Shown here: positions 54,417-63,650 of the stretch, piece after piece | How the letters are laid out: each line of letters begins with the position of its first letter | How positions within the stretch are numbered: position 1 is the stretch's first letter | Assembly (NCBI RefSeq): GCF_000444875.1 | Contig: NC_021985.1 | Location: 2,489,535 to 2,553,534 of the forward strand | Length of the DNA stretch: 64,000 bases | Direction of reading: 5' to 3' | DNA from: Streptomyces collinus Tu 365 | Lineage (GTDB): Bacteria; Actinomycetota; Actinomycetes; Streptomycetales; Streptomycetaceae | Position numbers and translations under genes: made by a program | Notes under the pieces: model-generated | Seen by the model: only the letters and a program-made list of their open reading frames with translations | The model's database searches: none | What the model was told of the DNA's origin: nothing

Positions 54417-55844
54417 TCAGGCGCCGAGTTCGCGGACCGCCTCCGCGAACGCGTCACCGCGCTCGTTGTAGTTGGTGAACATGTCCATGGAGGCGCAGGC
54501 CGGGGCCAGCAGCACCGTGTCACCGGGCTGTGCGAGCCGCTTCGCTTCCGTCACCGCCTGGAGCATCGCCCCAGTGTCGGTCCGTTCGAGGTCGACGACG
54601 GGTACTTCCGGGGCGTGTCGCGTGAGGGCCTCGCGGATCAGGGCCCGATCGGCGCCGATCAGGACGGCGCCGCGCAGCCGCTTCGCGGACCTGGCGACCA
54701 GTTCGTCGAAGGTCGCGCCCTTCGCCAGACCACCGGCAATCCATACAATCGGCTCATATGCCGCCAACGAGGCTTCCGCGGCATGGGTGTTGGTCGCCTT
54801 GGAGTCGTCCACGTACGCCACTCCGTCGATGTCCGCGACGTGCGCGATGCGGTGCGCGTCGGGACGGAAGGCGCGCAGACCGTCGCGGACGGCCGCGGCG
54901 GGCACCCCGAAGGCGCGCGCGAGGGCGGCGGCGGCAAGGGCGTTGGCGATGTTGTGCGGGGCCGGCGGTTCGACGTCGGAGACCTCGGCCAGCTCCTGCG
55001 CGTTCTTGTACCGGTTCTCCACGAAGGCCCGGTCGACCAGGATGCCGTCCACGACGCCGAGTTGGGACGGGCCGGGGGCACCGAGGGTGAACCCGATGGC
55101 CCGGCAGCCCTCTTGGACGTCGGCCGCACGCACCAGGTCCTCGGTGCGCGGGTCGGCCGTGTTGTAGACGCAGGCGACCTGGTTGCCCTCGTAGATGCGC
55201 CCCTTGTCGGCCGCGTAGGCCTCCATGGAGCCGTGCCAGTCGAGGTGGTCCGGGGCGAGGTTCAGCACGGCCGCGGAGTGGGCGCGCAGGGAGGGCGCCC
55301 AGTGCAGCTGGTAGCTGGACAGCTCCACGGCGAGCACGTCGTACGGCTCCTCGCCGAGGACCGCGTCCAGCAGCGAGACCCCGATGTTGCCGACCGCGGC
55401 CGTGCGCAGGCCCGCGGCCCGCAGGATCGAGGCCAGCATCTGCACGGTCGTGGTCTTGCCGTTGGTGCCGGTCACGGCGAGCCAGGGGGCCGCGTCGGGC
55501 CCGCGCAGGCGCCAGGCCAGTTCCACGTCGCCCCAGACGGGCACGCCCGCCTCCGCGGCCGCCAGGAAGAGCGGCTTGTCGGGCTTCCAGCCGGGGGCGG
55601 TGACGATCAGCTCGGTGCCCTCGGGGAGGGTCGCGCCGTCACCGAGGCGCACGGTGACACCGAGCGCCTCCAGTTCGGCGGCCTGCTCACGCGCGCGTGC
55701 GTCGTCGCCGTCGTTGACGACCGTGACGATCGCGCCGCGCGCGTGGAGCACCCTGGCCGCTGGGACGCCGGAGACGCCGAGTCCCGCGACGGTGACGTGC
55801 TTGCCCTGGAACTCCGAAAGCCCAGTGGGCACCGAGGAGGTCAC
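54417..55844 (-). CDS. murD: UDP-MurNAc-L-alanine:D-glutamate ligase
   Basis: Adds D-glutamate to UDP-MurNAc-L-Ala; 475 aa. N-terminal UDP-binding domain (HVTVAGLGVSGVPAARVL), central P-loop VTGTNGKTTTVQML (Lys for ATP), NLAPDHLDWHGSMEAYAADKGRIY and VDDSKATNTHAA, and the C-terminal ligase domain (WIAGGLAKGATFDEL, LLAPACASMDMFTNYNERGDAF). GTG 55844 overlaps the mraY stop (GTGA); ATG 55859 is an alternative with five more residues. Confidence 0.95.
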   Translation of the reverse strand: MTSSVPTGLSEFQGKHVTVAGLGVSGVPAARVLHARGAIVTVVNDGDDARAREQAAELEALGVTVRLGDGATLPEGTELIVTAPGWKPDKPLFLAAAEAGVPVWGDVELAWRLRGPDAAPWLAVTGTNGKTTTVQMLASILRAAGLRTAAVGNIGVSLLDAVLGEEPYDVLAVELSSYQLHWAPSLRAHSAAVLNLAPDHLDWHGSMEAYAADKGRIYEGNQVACVYNTADPRTEDLVRAADVQEGCRAIGFTLGAPGPSQLGVVDGILVDRAFVENRYKNAQELAEVSDVEPPAPHNIANALAAAALARAFGVPAAAVRDGLRAFRPDAHRIAHVADIDGVAYVDDSKATNTHAAEASLAAYEPIVWIAGGLAKGATFDELVARSAKRLRGAVLIGADRALIREALTRHAPEVPVVDLERTDTGAMLQAVTEAKRLAQPGDTVLLAPACASMDMFTNYNERGDAFAEAVRELGA

Positions 55845-56914
55845 TTGTCCGCTGCCCATCCCGCGTAGAAGAGGCCGAGTCCGACGATCACGCAGATGCC
55901 CTGGATGATCCAGAAGCGGACCACCACCAGGACCTCGGACCAGCCCTTGAGTTCGAAGTGGTGCTGGAGCGGTGCCATCCGGAAGACGCGTTTCCCGGTG
56001 AGCCGGAACGAGCCGACCTGGATGACGACCGACATGGTGATGAGGACGAACAGGCCGCCCATGATGGCCACCAGCAGCTCCGTGCGGGAGAGGATGGCCA
56101 GACCGGTGAGCACACCGCCGAGGGCGAGCGAGCCCGTGTCCCCCATGAAGATCTTGGCGGGCGAGGTGTTCCACCACAGGAAGCCCAGGCAGGCACCCAT
56201 CAGCGCGGACGCGACGACCGCGAGGTCCAGCGGGTCGCGCACCTCGTAGCAGGCGTTCGGGTTCGTCAGGGTCTGCGCGTTGGCGCACGACTCCTGGAAC
56301 TGCCAGACGCCGATGAACGTGTAGGCGCCGAAGACGAGCACGGAGGCGCCGGTGGCCAGACCGTCCAGACCGTCCGTCAGGTTCACGCCGTTCGACATCG
56401 CCAGGATCATGAACAGCGCCCAGACCACGAACAGCACCGGGCCGATCGACCAGCCGAAGTCGGTGATGAAGGACAGCTTGGTGGACGCCGGGGTGTTGCC
56501 GCGGGCGTCGGAGAACATCAGCGACAGCACGGCGAAGCCGATGCCGACGATGAGCTGGCCGGCCATCTTCGCCTTGGCCCGCAGACCCAGCGACCGGCGC
56601 TTGACGATCTTGATGTAGTCGTCCAGGAAGCCGACCAGGCCCATGCCGAACATCAGGCCGAGGACCAGCAGACCCGAGTAGGTCGGGGCGTAGCCGGTGA
56701 TGAGCTTGCTGAGGAAGTACGCCGCGATCGTCGCCAGGATGAAGGCGATGCCGCCCATGGTCGGCGTACCGCGCTTGCTGGCGTGCTCACGCGGGCCGTC
56801 GTCGCGGATGTACTGGCCGTAGCCCTTGCGGGCGAGGAGCTTGATCAGCAGCGGGGTGCCGACCAGCGTCAGGAAGAGGCCGATGACTCCCGAGAACAGG
56901 ATCTGCTTCATCAT
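55841..56914 (-). CDS. mraY: MraY phospho-MurNAc-pentapeptide transferase
   Basis: Makes lipid I from UDP-MurNAc-pentapeptide and undecaprenyl phosphate; 357 aa, ten membrane helices. Family motifs: DGPREHASKRGTPTMGGIAFI, FLDDYIKI (catalytic Asp), NGVNLTDGLDGLATG and KIFMGDTGSLALGG, and FRMAPLQHHFELKGW at the C-terminal side. The ATG 56914 overlaps the murF stop (ATGA); MM start, second ATG 56911. Confidence 0.96.
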   Translation of the reverse strand: MMKQILFSGVIGLFLTLVGTPLLIKLLARKGYGQYIRDDGPREHASKRGTPTMGGIAFILATIAAYFLSKLITGYAPTYSGLLVLGLMFGMGLVGFLDDYIKIVKRRSLGLRAKAKMAGQLIVGIGFAVLSLMFSDARGNTPASTKLSFITDFGWSIGPVLFVVWALFMILAMSNGVNLTDGLDGLATGASVLVFGAYTFIGVWQFQESCANAQTLTNPNACYEVRDPLDLAVVASALMGACLGFLWWNTSPAKIFMGDTGSLALGGVLTGLAILSRTELLVAIMGGLFVLITMSVVIQVGSFRLTGKRVFRMAPLQHHFELKGWSEVLVVVRFWIIQGICVIVGLGLFYAGWAADK

Positions 56915-58314
56915 CGGGCATCGACCCCGCCCTCGACGAGCGCCTGGGCGACGCTCTCGAGCCCCACCGAACGGGAGGCCTTCACGAGTACGACGTCCCC
57001 CGGGCGCAACTCGCTGCGCAACAGGTCGACCGCCGCCTGTGCGTCGGACACGTGCACCGACTCCTCACCCCACGAACCCTCGTTATATGCGCCCAGTTGC
57101 AGCCAGGAGGCCTCAATCCCCCCGACCGCGACGAGCTTGCTGACGTTGAGCCGGACGGCGAGCCGTCCGACGGCGTCGTGCTCGGCGAGCGCCTCGTCCC
57201 CCAGCTCGGCCATCTTGCCGAGCACCGCCCACGTGCGGCGCCCCTTGCCCATGGCCGCGAGCGCCCTGAGGGCGGCCCGCACGGACTCGGGGTTGGCGTT
57301 GTAGGCGTCGTTGACGATGGTCACGCCGTCCGGGCGCTCGGTGACCTCCATCCGCCAGCGGGAGAGGGAGCCCGCCTCGGAGAGCGCGAGGGCGATCTCT
57401 TCCGCGGACATGCCCAGCTCATGGGCGACGGCGGCCGCGGCGAGCGCGTTCGACACGTGGTGTTCACCGTACAGGCGCATGGTCACATCGCTTGCACCGG
57501 AGGGTGTGTGAAGCCTGAAGGCGGGCTGTCCGCTGTCCGTGAGTCGTACGTTCTCGGCGCGTACGTCCGCTTCGGCCGACTCTCCGAAAAGGACCACCTT
57601 CGCCTTGGTACGGGAGGCCATGGCGCGCACCAGCGGGTCGTCGGCGTTGAGGATCGCGGCACCGCCCTCGGCCGCGGCCGGAAGCGCCTCGACGAGTTCG
57701 CCCTTGGCCTGGGCGATCTGCTCACGGCCGCCGAACTCGCCGATGTGGGCGGTGCCGACGTTGAGCACCAGGCCGATCCGCGGCGGGGTCAGCTCGGCGA
57801 GGTAGCGGATGTGGCCGATGCCCCGGGCGCCCATCTCCAGGACCAGGAAACGGGTTTCCGCGGTCGCGGACAGGGCGGTCAGCGGCAGCCCGATCTCGTT
57901 GTTGAGCGAGCCGGGCGTGAAGACGGTGGGCGCCTTGCGCCGGAGCACCTGGGCGATGAGGTCCTTGGTGCTGGTCTTGCCCGCCGAGCCGGTCAGGGCG
58001 ACGAGGGTCGCGCCGAGCCGGCGTACGACGTGGCGGGCGAGGGCACCGAGGGCGGCCTGGACGTCCTCGACCACGATCGCGGGCACGCCGACGGGCCGGG
58101 ACGCCAGTACGGCGGCGGCACCGGCCTCGACCACCTCCCGCGCGTAGTCGTGGCCGTCGGCGCGCTCGCCGACGAAGGCCACGAAGAGGCTGCCTTCGCG
58201 CACCTCCCGGGAGTCCCGGACGACCGGTCCCGTGACGAGGACGGACGGATCCGGTATGTCGTGCGTCTGCCCGCCGACGACTTCAGCGATCTCGGCGAGA
58301 GAGAGGGCGATCAC
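56911..58314 (-). CDS. murF: MurF UDP-MurNAc-tripeptide:D-Ala-D-Ala ligase
   Basis: Adds D-Ala-D-Ala to the tripeptide precursor; 467 aa. ATP site LVALTGSAGKTSTKDLIAQVL (P-loop), EMGARGIGHIRYLAELTPP, NVGTAHIGEFGG, IVNDAYNANPESVRAALRAL and WAVLGKMAELG. GTG 58314 (VIALSLAEIAEVVGG) follows the murE stop by 5 bp with AGGGA upstream. Longer frame to 58506 overlaps murE. Confidence 0.95.
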   Translation of the reverse strand: MIALSLAEIAEVVGGQTHDIPDPSVLVTGPVVRDSREVREGSLFVAFVGERADGHDYAREVVEAGAAAVLASRPVGVPAIVVEDVQAALGALARHVVRRLGATLVALTGSAGKTSTKDLIAQVLRRKAPTVFTPGSLNNEIGLPLTALSATAETRFLVLEMGARGIGHIRYLAELTPPRIGLVLNVGTAHIGEFGGREQIAQAKGELVEALPAAAEGGAAILNADDPLVRAMASRTKAKVVLFGESAEADVRAENVRLTDSGQPAFRLHTPSGASDVTMRLYGEHHVSNALAAAAVAHELGMSAEEIALALSEAGSLSRWRMEVTERPDGVTIVNDAYNANPESVRAALRALAAMGKGRRTWAVLGKMAELGDEALAEHDAVGRLAVRLNVSKLVAVGGIEASWLQLGAYNEGSWGEESVHVSDAQAAVDLLRSELRPGDVVLVKASRSVGLESVAQALVEGGVDAR

Positions 58315-58318
58315 AAGT

Positions 58319-59836
58319 TCATCCCTGGGTCTTCTGGATAGCTTCGCGAAGCACCTGGCGGTCGTCGAAGGGACGGACCACGCCGGCGATGTCCTGGCCC
58401 TGCTCGTGGCCCTTGCCCGCGACCAGCACGGTGTCGCCGGCCTGGGCGCGGCCCACGGCGGCGGCGATGGCGGCGGCCCGGTCCTCGAACAGGAGGACCT
58501 CACCACGCTCGTGCGCGGGCACGGAGGCCGCGCCCTCGAGCATGGTCGCGAGGATCGCCAGGGGGTCCTCGGAGCGGGGGTTGTCGGAGGTCAGTACGGC
58601 CGTGTCGGACAGCCGGGCCACGGCGGCGCCCATCGGGGCGCGCTTGGTCCGGTCGCGGTCGCCGCCGCAGCCGAGGACCACGTGCAGCCGGCCCTTGGTG
58701 ACCTTGCGCAGCGCCTTGAGCACCGACTCGACCGCGTCGGTCTTGTGGGCGTAGTCCACGACGGCGAGGTAGGGCTGGCCGGCGTCCACGCGCTCCAGGC
58801 GGCCGGGGACGCCCGGCACGGCGGCGATGCCGTCGGCGGCGGTCTGCGGGTCGAGACCGGCCACGGCGAGGGCGACGATCGCGGCGAGGGTGTTCGCCAC
58901 GTTGAACGGCCCGGCGATCGGTGACCTGGCGTGGACGCGCCGGCCCTCGGGGCCGAGCACGGTGAACGTCGAGTCCATGGGGCCGACCTGGACGTCCTCG
59001 GCGCGCCAGTCGGCGTCGGGGTGGCCCTCGGCGGAGAAGGTGACCACCGGGACGGTCGCCTCGGCGGCGAGCCGGCGGCCGTACTCGTCGTCGGTGTTGA
59101 CGACGCCGAGCCTGCTGCGTTTCGGTGTGAACAACTGCGCCTTGGCCCGGAAGTAGTCCTCCATGTCGGAGTGGAACTCCATGTGTTCCGGGCTGAGGTT
59201 GGTGAAGACGGCGATGTCGAAGACGCAGCCGTCGACCCGGCCGAGGACCAGCGCGTGGCTGGAGACCTCCATGGCGACCGCCTCGACACCGCGCTCGCGC
59301 ATGACCGCGAACAGGGCCTGCAGGTCGGTGGCCTCGGGGGTGGTGCGCTCGGACTTGATGCGCTCCTCGCCGATGCGCGTCTCGACGGTTCCGATGAGAC
59401 CGGTGGAGCGCGTGGTGCGCAGCCCGCCCTCGACCAGGTAGGCGGTGGTGGTCTTGCCGGAGGTGCCGGTGATGCCGATCTGGAGCAGGTCGCGGCCCGG
59501 GTGACCGTAGATGGTGGCCGCCAGTTCGCCCATCCGCGCGCGCGGGTCGTCCACCACCAGGGCCGGCAGTCCGGACGCGGCGGCGCGCTCGGCGCCGGCC
59601 GGGTCGGTGAGCACGGCGACCGCGCCGAGGCCGGCGGCCTGGGTGACGAAGTCGGCGCCGTGCAGGCGGGCGCCCGGGAGGGCGGCGTACAGGTCGCCGG
59701 GGCGGACGGCGCGCGAGTCGTGGGTGATCCCCGTGACCTCGGCGGCGGCCGGAGCGGCGGCGCCCAGCTGATCGGCCAGCTCCGCGAGAGGTGTGGCGGA
59801 GACCTGAGCCGGTCGCGGCGGTCCCGGATATGTCAC
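58319..59836 (-). CDS. murE: MurE UDP-MurNAc-dipeptide:diamino acid ligase
   Basis: Adds the third residue (in Streptomyces LL-diaminopimelate) to UDP-MurNAc-L-Ala-D-Glu; 505 aa. Motifs: TGITHDSRAVRPGDLYAALPG, GITGTSGKTTTAYL (P-loop), ERTTPEATDLQ, EVSSHALVLGRV, FTNLSPEHMEFH, VVDYAHKTDAVE, and LTSDNPRSEDPLAI with the DNPR loop that binds meso- or LL-Dap. GTG 59836 (VTYPGPPRPAQ) has AAAGGCG upstream and gives the usual length; an in-frame GTG at 59974 would add 46 low-complexity residues. Confidence 0.92.
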   Translation of the reverse strand: MTYPGPPRPAQVSATPLAELADQLGAAAPAAAEVTGITHDSRAVRPGDLYAALPGARLHGADFVTQAAGLGAVAVLTDPAGAERAAASGLPALVVDDPRARMGELAATIYGHPGRDLLQIGITGTSGKTTTAYLVEGGLRTTRSTGLIGTVETRIGEERIKSERTTPEATDLQALFAVMRERGVEAVAMEVSSHALVLGRVDGCVFDIAVFTNLSPEHMEFHSDMEDYFRAKAQLFTPKRSRLGVVNTDDEYGRRLAAEATVPVVTFSAEGHPDADWRAEDVQVGPMDSTFTVLGPEGRRVHARSPIAGPFNVANTLAAIVALAVAGLDPQTAADGIAAVPGVPGRLERVDAGQPYLAVVDYAHKTDAVESVLKALRKVTKGRLHVVLGCGGDRDRTKRAPMGAAVARLSDTAVLTSDNPRSEDPLAILATMLEGAASVPAHERGEVLLFEDRAAAIAAAVGRAQAGDTVLVAGKGHEQGQDIAGVVRPFDDRQVLREAIQKTQG

Positions 59837-60008
59837 GGAAGCGCCTTTCTGGGTGGTTTGGGACTGATCAGCGTGTGGCACGGCGGTGAGCGTACCGGGC
59901 GCACCCGCTCCGGAGCGAAGTGAGGGGCCGGGGGTGCTGCCCCGGTCCCCGGGGTTCGGGCTGTTCGTCGTCACGAGTGGGTTCCTGGTGGTCGTTCGCG
60001 TGTGCTGA

Positions 60009-61982
60009 TCAGGGCTTGTAGTCGACGGGCAGGTTCGCGGACCTCGCCCCGGTCGGCGGGACCTGGAGGGTCTTCAGGGCGAACTCCATCACCTGCTTGT
60101 AGATCGGGCCGCAGATCTGGCCGCCGAAGTAGCTGCCCGACGTGGCGTTCTGGATCGCGCAGTAGACGGTGATCCGCGGGTTGTCCGCGGGTGCGAAACC
60201 GGCGAAGGACGAGGTGTAGCCGTGGTAGCGGCCGGTGGCCGGATCCACGCGGTTGGCCGTGCCGGTCTTGCCCGCGACCCGGTACCCGGGGATGCGGGCC
60301 TTGATGCCGGTCCCCTGCTCGTCGTCCACGACCGACTCCAGCATCTGGGCGAGGGTCTTCGCGGTCTTCGCGCTGACCACACGGGTCTTCTTGGGCTGCG
60401 GGACCGGTGCGAAACGTCCGTCGGCGCCCTTCGTCCCGCGTACCAGGGTCGGCTCCACGCGGACGCCGCCGTTGGCGATCGTCGAGTACACGGAGGCGGC
60501 CTGCATGGCGCTGAGCGAGAAGCCCTGGCCGAAAGGAATCGTGTACTGCTGCGACGTGGACCACTTTCCGGCGGGCGCGAGAATGCCCCTGGTCTCGCCG
60601 GGGAAGCCGAGGCCGGTGGCGCTGCCGATGCCGAACCGGCGCAGGTACGAGTAGAGGACCTTGTTGGCCTCGGGCTGGGTCCGGCCGAGCTGGCCGGTGG
60701 CGAGGATGGTGCCGATGTTGCTGGACTTGGCGAGCACGCCGTTGAGCGTGAGGTACCAGGTGCCGTGGTCGACGTCGTCCTGGAAGAGCCGGTCGCCGCG
60801 GTGCAGCCGGTTGGGCACGACGACGTGGGTCAGCGGCGTGGCCGCGTTCCGTTCGAGGACGGCCGCCATCGACATCACCTTGGCGGTGGAGCCGGGCTCG
60901 AAGGCGTCCTGGACGGCCGCGTTGCCCATGGCCTCGCCGTCGGCCTTCGACAGGTCGTTGGGGTCGAAACCGGGCGAGTTGGCCATGGCCAGGATCTCGC
61001 CGGTGCGGGTGTCCTGGACGATGACGTAGCCGCGGTCCGCCCTGGACTTGCGCACCTGCTCCGTGATGGCGTTCTGGGCGGCCCACTGGATGTCGCGGTC
61101 GATGGTGAGTTCGACGTCGGAGCCCGGTACGGCGGGGGTCTCCGTCGAGCCGGCCGTGGGTACCTCGCGACCGCCGGACTGGGCGTAGCGCAGCTGGCCG
61201 TCCTTGCCCGACAGCCGCTTGTCCAGCTCCTGTTCGATGCCGCCGCCGCCCCGGCCGTCGGCGTTGACCCAGCCCAGTATCCCGGCGGCGAGGTCGCCGT
61301 TCGGATACACGCGCTGGCTGCTCGGGTCGGCGAAGACGCCGGCGAGCACGTTGACCGTGCCCTTGTCGGTCTCGGCCTTCTTGGTGAGCGCGGCCTTCAG
61401 GTCCTTGATCTGCTTCCAGACCTGCGGCGTCCGGCGGGTGGCGAGCCGGGTGTAGCGCGAGAGCCTGTTCGCGGGCCTGAGTTTCCTGGCGATGGCCGCC
61501 TGGTCCTGGCCGAGGATCGGCGCGAGCAGCGCGGCGGCCTGCTCCGGTCCGTCGCCGATCTTCAGCTGCTTGGCGGTGAACATCGTCGGGTCGGCCGTGA
61601 TGTCGTAGGCGTCCTCGCTGATGGCGAGGGCCACGCCGTTGCGGTCGGTGATGCCGCCGCGCTCGGCGGCCAGGGTGTGCACGACATAGCGGTTCTGCAC
61701 GGCCTTGGCGGCGTACGCGGCGGCGTCGACGGCCTGGACCTGGAGCAGCCGTACGACGAAGGCGAGCATCACCAGGGTGAGCGCGAGGCCGACCATGCGC
61801 AGCCGGGGCCTCGGGCTGCCGAGCCGGAGGACCGGCGCGGGCGGCGGCCGGTACGCGCCGGTCCGGCGGGCCGGCCGGGCGCCCGGCCCCGGCTGGCGCC
61901 GGACGGGGCCCCTCGGACGGGGCGGCTTGGCGGGGCCGGGCACGCGGCGGCGCGGCGGTTCCCTGTCGGACACTTCCGTCAC
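60009..61982 (-). CDS. ftsI: FtsI septal penicillin-binding protein (class B transpeptidase)
   Basis: Septal transpeptidase of 657 aa: cytoplasmic Pro/Arg-rich N-terminus (about 60 residues), one membrane helix (MVGLALTLVMLAFVVRLLQV), PBP dimerisation domain, and transpeptidase domain with SxxK (EPGSTAKVM, Ser near 365), SxN (AKSSNIG) and KTG (AGKTGTANRV, Lys near 570). Partners FtsW. The start is GTG 61982 (VTEVSDREPP), overlapping the ftsL stop by 4 bp. Confidence 0.96.
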   Translation of the reverse strand: MTEVSDREPPRRRVPGPAKPPRPRGPVRRQPGPGARPARRTGAYRPPPAPVLRLGSPRPRLRMVGLALTLVMLAFVVRLLQVQAVDAAAYAAKAVQNRYVVHTLAAERGGITDRNGVALAISEDAYDITADPTMFTAKQLKIGDGPEQAAALLAPILGQDQAAIARKLRPANRLSRYTRLATRRTPQVWKQIKDLKAALTKKAETDKGTVNVLAGVFADPSSQRVYPNGDLAAGILGWVNADGRGGGGIEQELDKRLSGKDGQLRYAQSGGREVPTAGSTETPAVPGSDVELTIDRDIQWAAQNAITEQVRKSRADRGYVIVQDTRTGEILAMANSPGFDPNDLSKADGEAMGNAAVQDAFEPGSTAKVMSMAAVLERNAATPLTHVVVPNRLHRGDRLFQDDVDHGTWYLTLNGVLAKSSNIGTILATGQLGRTQPEANKVLYSYLRRFGIGSATGLGFPGETRGILAPAGKWSTSQQYTIPFGQGFSLSAMQAASVYSTIANGGVRVEPTLVRGTKGADGRFAPVPQPKKTRVVSAKTAKTLAQMLESVVDDEQGTGIKARIPGYRVAGKTGTANRVDPATGRYHGYTSSFAGFAPADNPRITVYCAIQNATSGSYFGGQICGPIYKQVMEFALKTLQVPPTGARSANLPVDYKP

Positions 61983-62629
61983 CTGCCGGGGGTCGGGGTG
62001 GGTGCGGGCTGAAGGGTGGTGAGCGGCGTCACGACCGCCGGCGCGCCGGGCGCCTGGGCCGGGGCGGTGGGGCCGGTCGGAGCCGCGGGGTCGGCCGGGT
62101 TCGCGGGATTGGCCGGGTTCGCGGGGTCGGCCGGGTTCGCCGGGTCCGCGGGGGGCTGCGCCGGCGTGGCCGAGGGGCCGGTGGAGGGGCTCGCGACGGC
62201 ACCGGGTCCCGCGGCCGGGGCGATGCTCTCCGGGGCGAGCGGGTCGGTGAGGGCGGCGGGCTCGGGACCGGCCGCGTTCGGAACGCCCTTGACGGTGCCG
62301 CCGGGACCGAGGAACGCCGGGTCACCGCCGGGAACCATGCCCAGCCGGCGGGCGCGGCGCTGCAGGGCGTCGGGGGACGAGTAGGCGTCGATGTCCCGTT
62401 GCAGGGCCTGTTCCTCGTCGGTGAGGTTCTTCGTCCGCTTCTGCAGCGCGTCGAGCTTGAACGAGCCTTCGCTCAGGGCGGAGTTCAGCACCAGCAGCCC
62501 GATGAGACCACCGCCGAGCAGCAGGACGACGAGAAGGACGAACGGGGCGCGGGCCGCCCGGGCACGGCCGACCGGGAAGAGCCGGGCGAGCCGGGCCGCC
62601 CTCCCCTTGAGTTCGGGTTTCCTGCTCAC
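61979..62629 (-). CDS. ftsL: FtsL-like division protein with Pro/Ala-rich tail
   Basis: A bitopic membrane protein of 216 aa: cytoplasmic basic N-terminus (VSRKPELKGRAARLARLFPVGR), a helix (APFVLLVVLLLGGGLIGLLVLNSAL), then a leucine-zipper-like coiled coil (KLDALQKRTKNLTDEEQALQRDIDAYSSPDALQRRARRL), typical of FtsL. Residues about 125-216 are Pro/Ala/Asp/Asn-rich repeats (PADPAN) not found in short FtsL proteins. The start is GTG 62629, with GGAGG 4 nt upstream. Assigned by position between rsmH and ftsI plus topology. Confidence 0.85.
   Translation of the reverse strand: MSRKPELKGRAARLARLFPVGRARAARAPFVLLVVLLLGGGLIGLLVLNSALSEGSFKLDALQKRTKNLTDEEQALQRDIDAYSSPDALQRRARRLGMVPGGDPAFLGPGGTVKGVPNAAGPEPAALTDPLAPESIAPAAGPGAVASPSTGPSATPAQPPADPANPADPANPANPANPADPAAPTGPTAPAQAPGAPAVVTPLTTLQPAPTPTPGR
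62088..62155 (-). repeat. PAN/PAD tandem repeats in ftsL
   Basis: A run of 9-nt units encoding PAD and PAN, about eight in all, in the extracytoplasmic tail of FtsL. Short-period repeats prone to copy-number change. Confidence 0.7.
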
Positions 62630-62693
62630 TGGTCCTCCGGTGGCTCCGGCGCGCCGACAGGTGCGTCCGGAAACCCAACCGGCCCGGTTCCGC

Positions 62694-63650
62694 TCACTCG
62701 GCGTCCTCCCTGATGCGCTCGGCACCCCGCAGCCTGGCCGGGGCGGCCCTGCGGTTCTCGGCGATCTCTTCCTCCGTGGGAAGTTCGGCACCGCGCGTGA
62801 GCAGCTTGAGCCGCGGCTGGTAGCGCTCGGGCACGACCGGCAGTCCGGGCGGCGCGGTGGACGCGGCGCCGGCCGCGAACACCTGCTTCACCAGCCGGTC
62901 CTCCAGCGAGTGGTACGACAGCACGGCGACGCGGCCGCCGACGTCGAGCGCCTTGACCGCGGCCGGGATCGCCCGTTCCAGGACGGACAGTTCGCCGTTG
63001 ACCTCGATGCGCAGCGCCTGGAAGGTGCGCTTGGCCGGGTTGCCGCCGGTGCGCTTGGCGGCCTGCGGCAGCGCGTCCCGGATCAGTTCGACGAGCCGCG
63101 CGCTGTTGTCGAACGGCTCCTTCTCGCGCTCGCGGACGATGGCGGAGACGATCCGCTTGGCCTGCTTCTCCTCGCCGTAGGCGCGCAGGATGCGCACCAG
63201 TTCGCCCGGCGGGTAGGTGTTGAGGACCTCGGCGGCGCTGATGCCGGTCGTCTGGTCCATGCGCATGTCGAGGGGCGCGTCCTGGGCGTAGGCGAAACCC
63301 CGGTCGGCCTCGTCCAGCTGCATGGAGGAGACGCCGAGGTCGAACAGGACACCGCGCACGCGCGGGACGCGCAGCCGCTCCAGCACCTCGGGCAGCTCGT
63401 CGTAGACGGCGTGCACGAGGGTGGCGCGCTCGCCGTAGGGGGCGAGCCGCTCGCCGGAGAGCCGCAGCGCCTCCTTGTCCCGGTCGAGGCCGATCAGCCG
63501 CGCCTCGGGGAACCGGGCCAGCAGCGCCTCGCTGTGGCCGCCGAGGCCGAGGGTGCAGTCGACGACCACCGCTCCCGGCCGCTCCAGTGCGGGTGCCAGC
63601 AGGTCCAGGCACCGCTGGAGCATCACCGGGAAGTGTCGACTCTGGCTCAA
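62694..63650 (-). CDS. rsmH: RsmH (MraW) 16S rRNA m4C1402 methyltransferase
   Basis: SAM-dependent methyltransferase, N4-methylates C1402 of 16S rRNA; 318 aa. N-terminal [20 protein letters not shown] motif [58 protein letters not shown] and [13 protein letters not shown]. The start is TTG 63650 (TTG AGC CAG AGT), with AGAGG 5-6 nt upstream; a shorter ATG start would remove conserved sequence. First gene of the dcw cluster in this window. Confidence 0.93.
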   Translation of the reverse strand: MSQSRHFPVMLQRCLDLLAPALERPGAVVVDCTLGLGGHSEALLARFPEARLIGLDRDKEALRLSGERLAPYGERATLVHAVYDELPEVLERLRVPRVRGVLFDLGVSSMQLDEADRGFAYAQDAPLDMRMDQTTGISAAEVLNTYPPGELVRILRAYGEEKQAKRIVSAIVREREKEPFDNSARLVELIRDALPQAAKRTGGNPAKRTFQALRIEVNGELSVLERAIPAAVKALDVGGRVAVLSYHSLEDRLVKQVFAAGAASTAPPGLPVVPERYQPRLKLLTRGAELPTEEEIAENRRAAPARLRGAERIREDAE

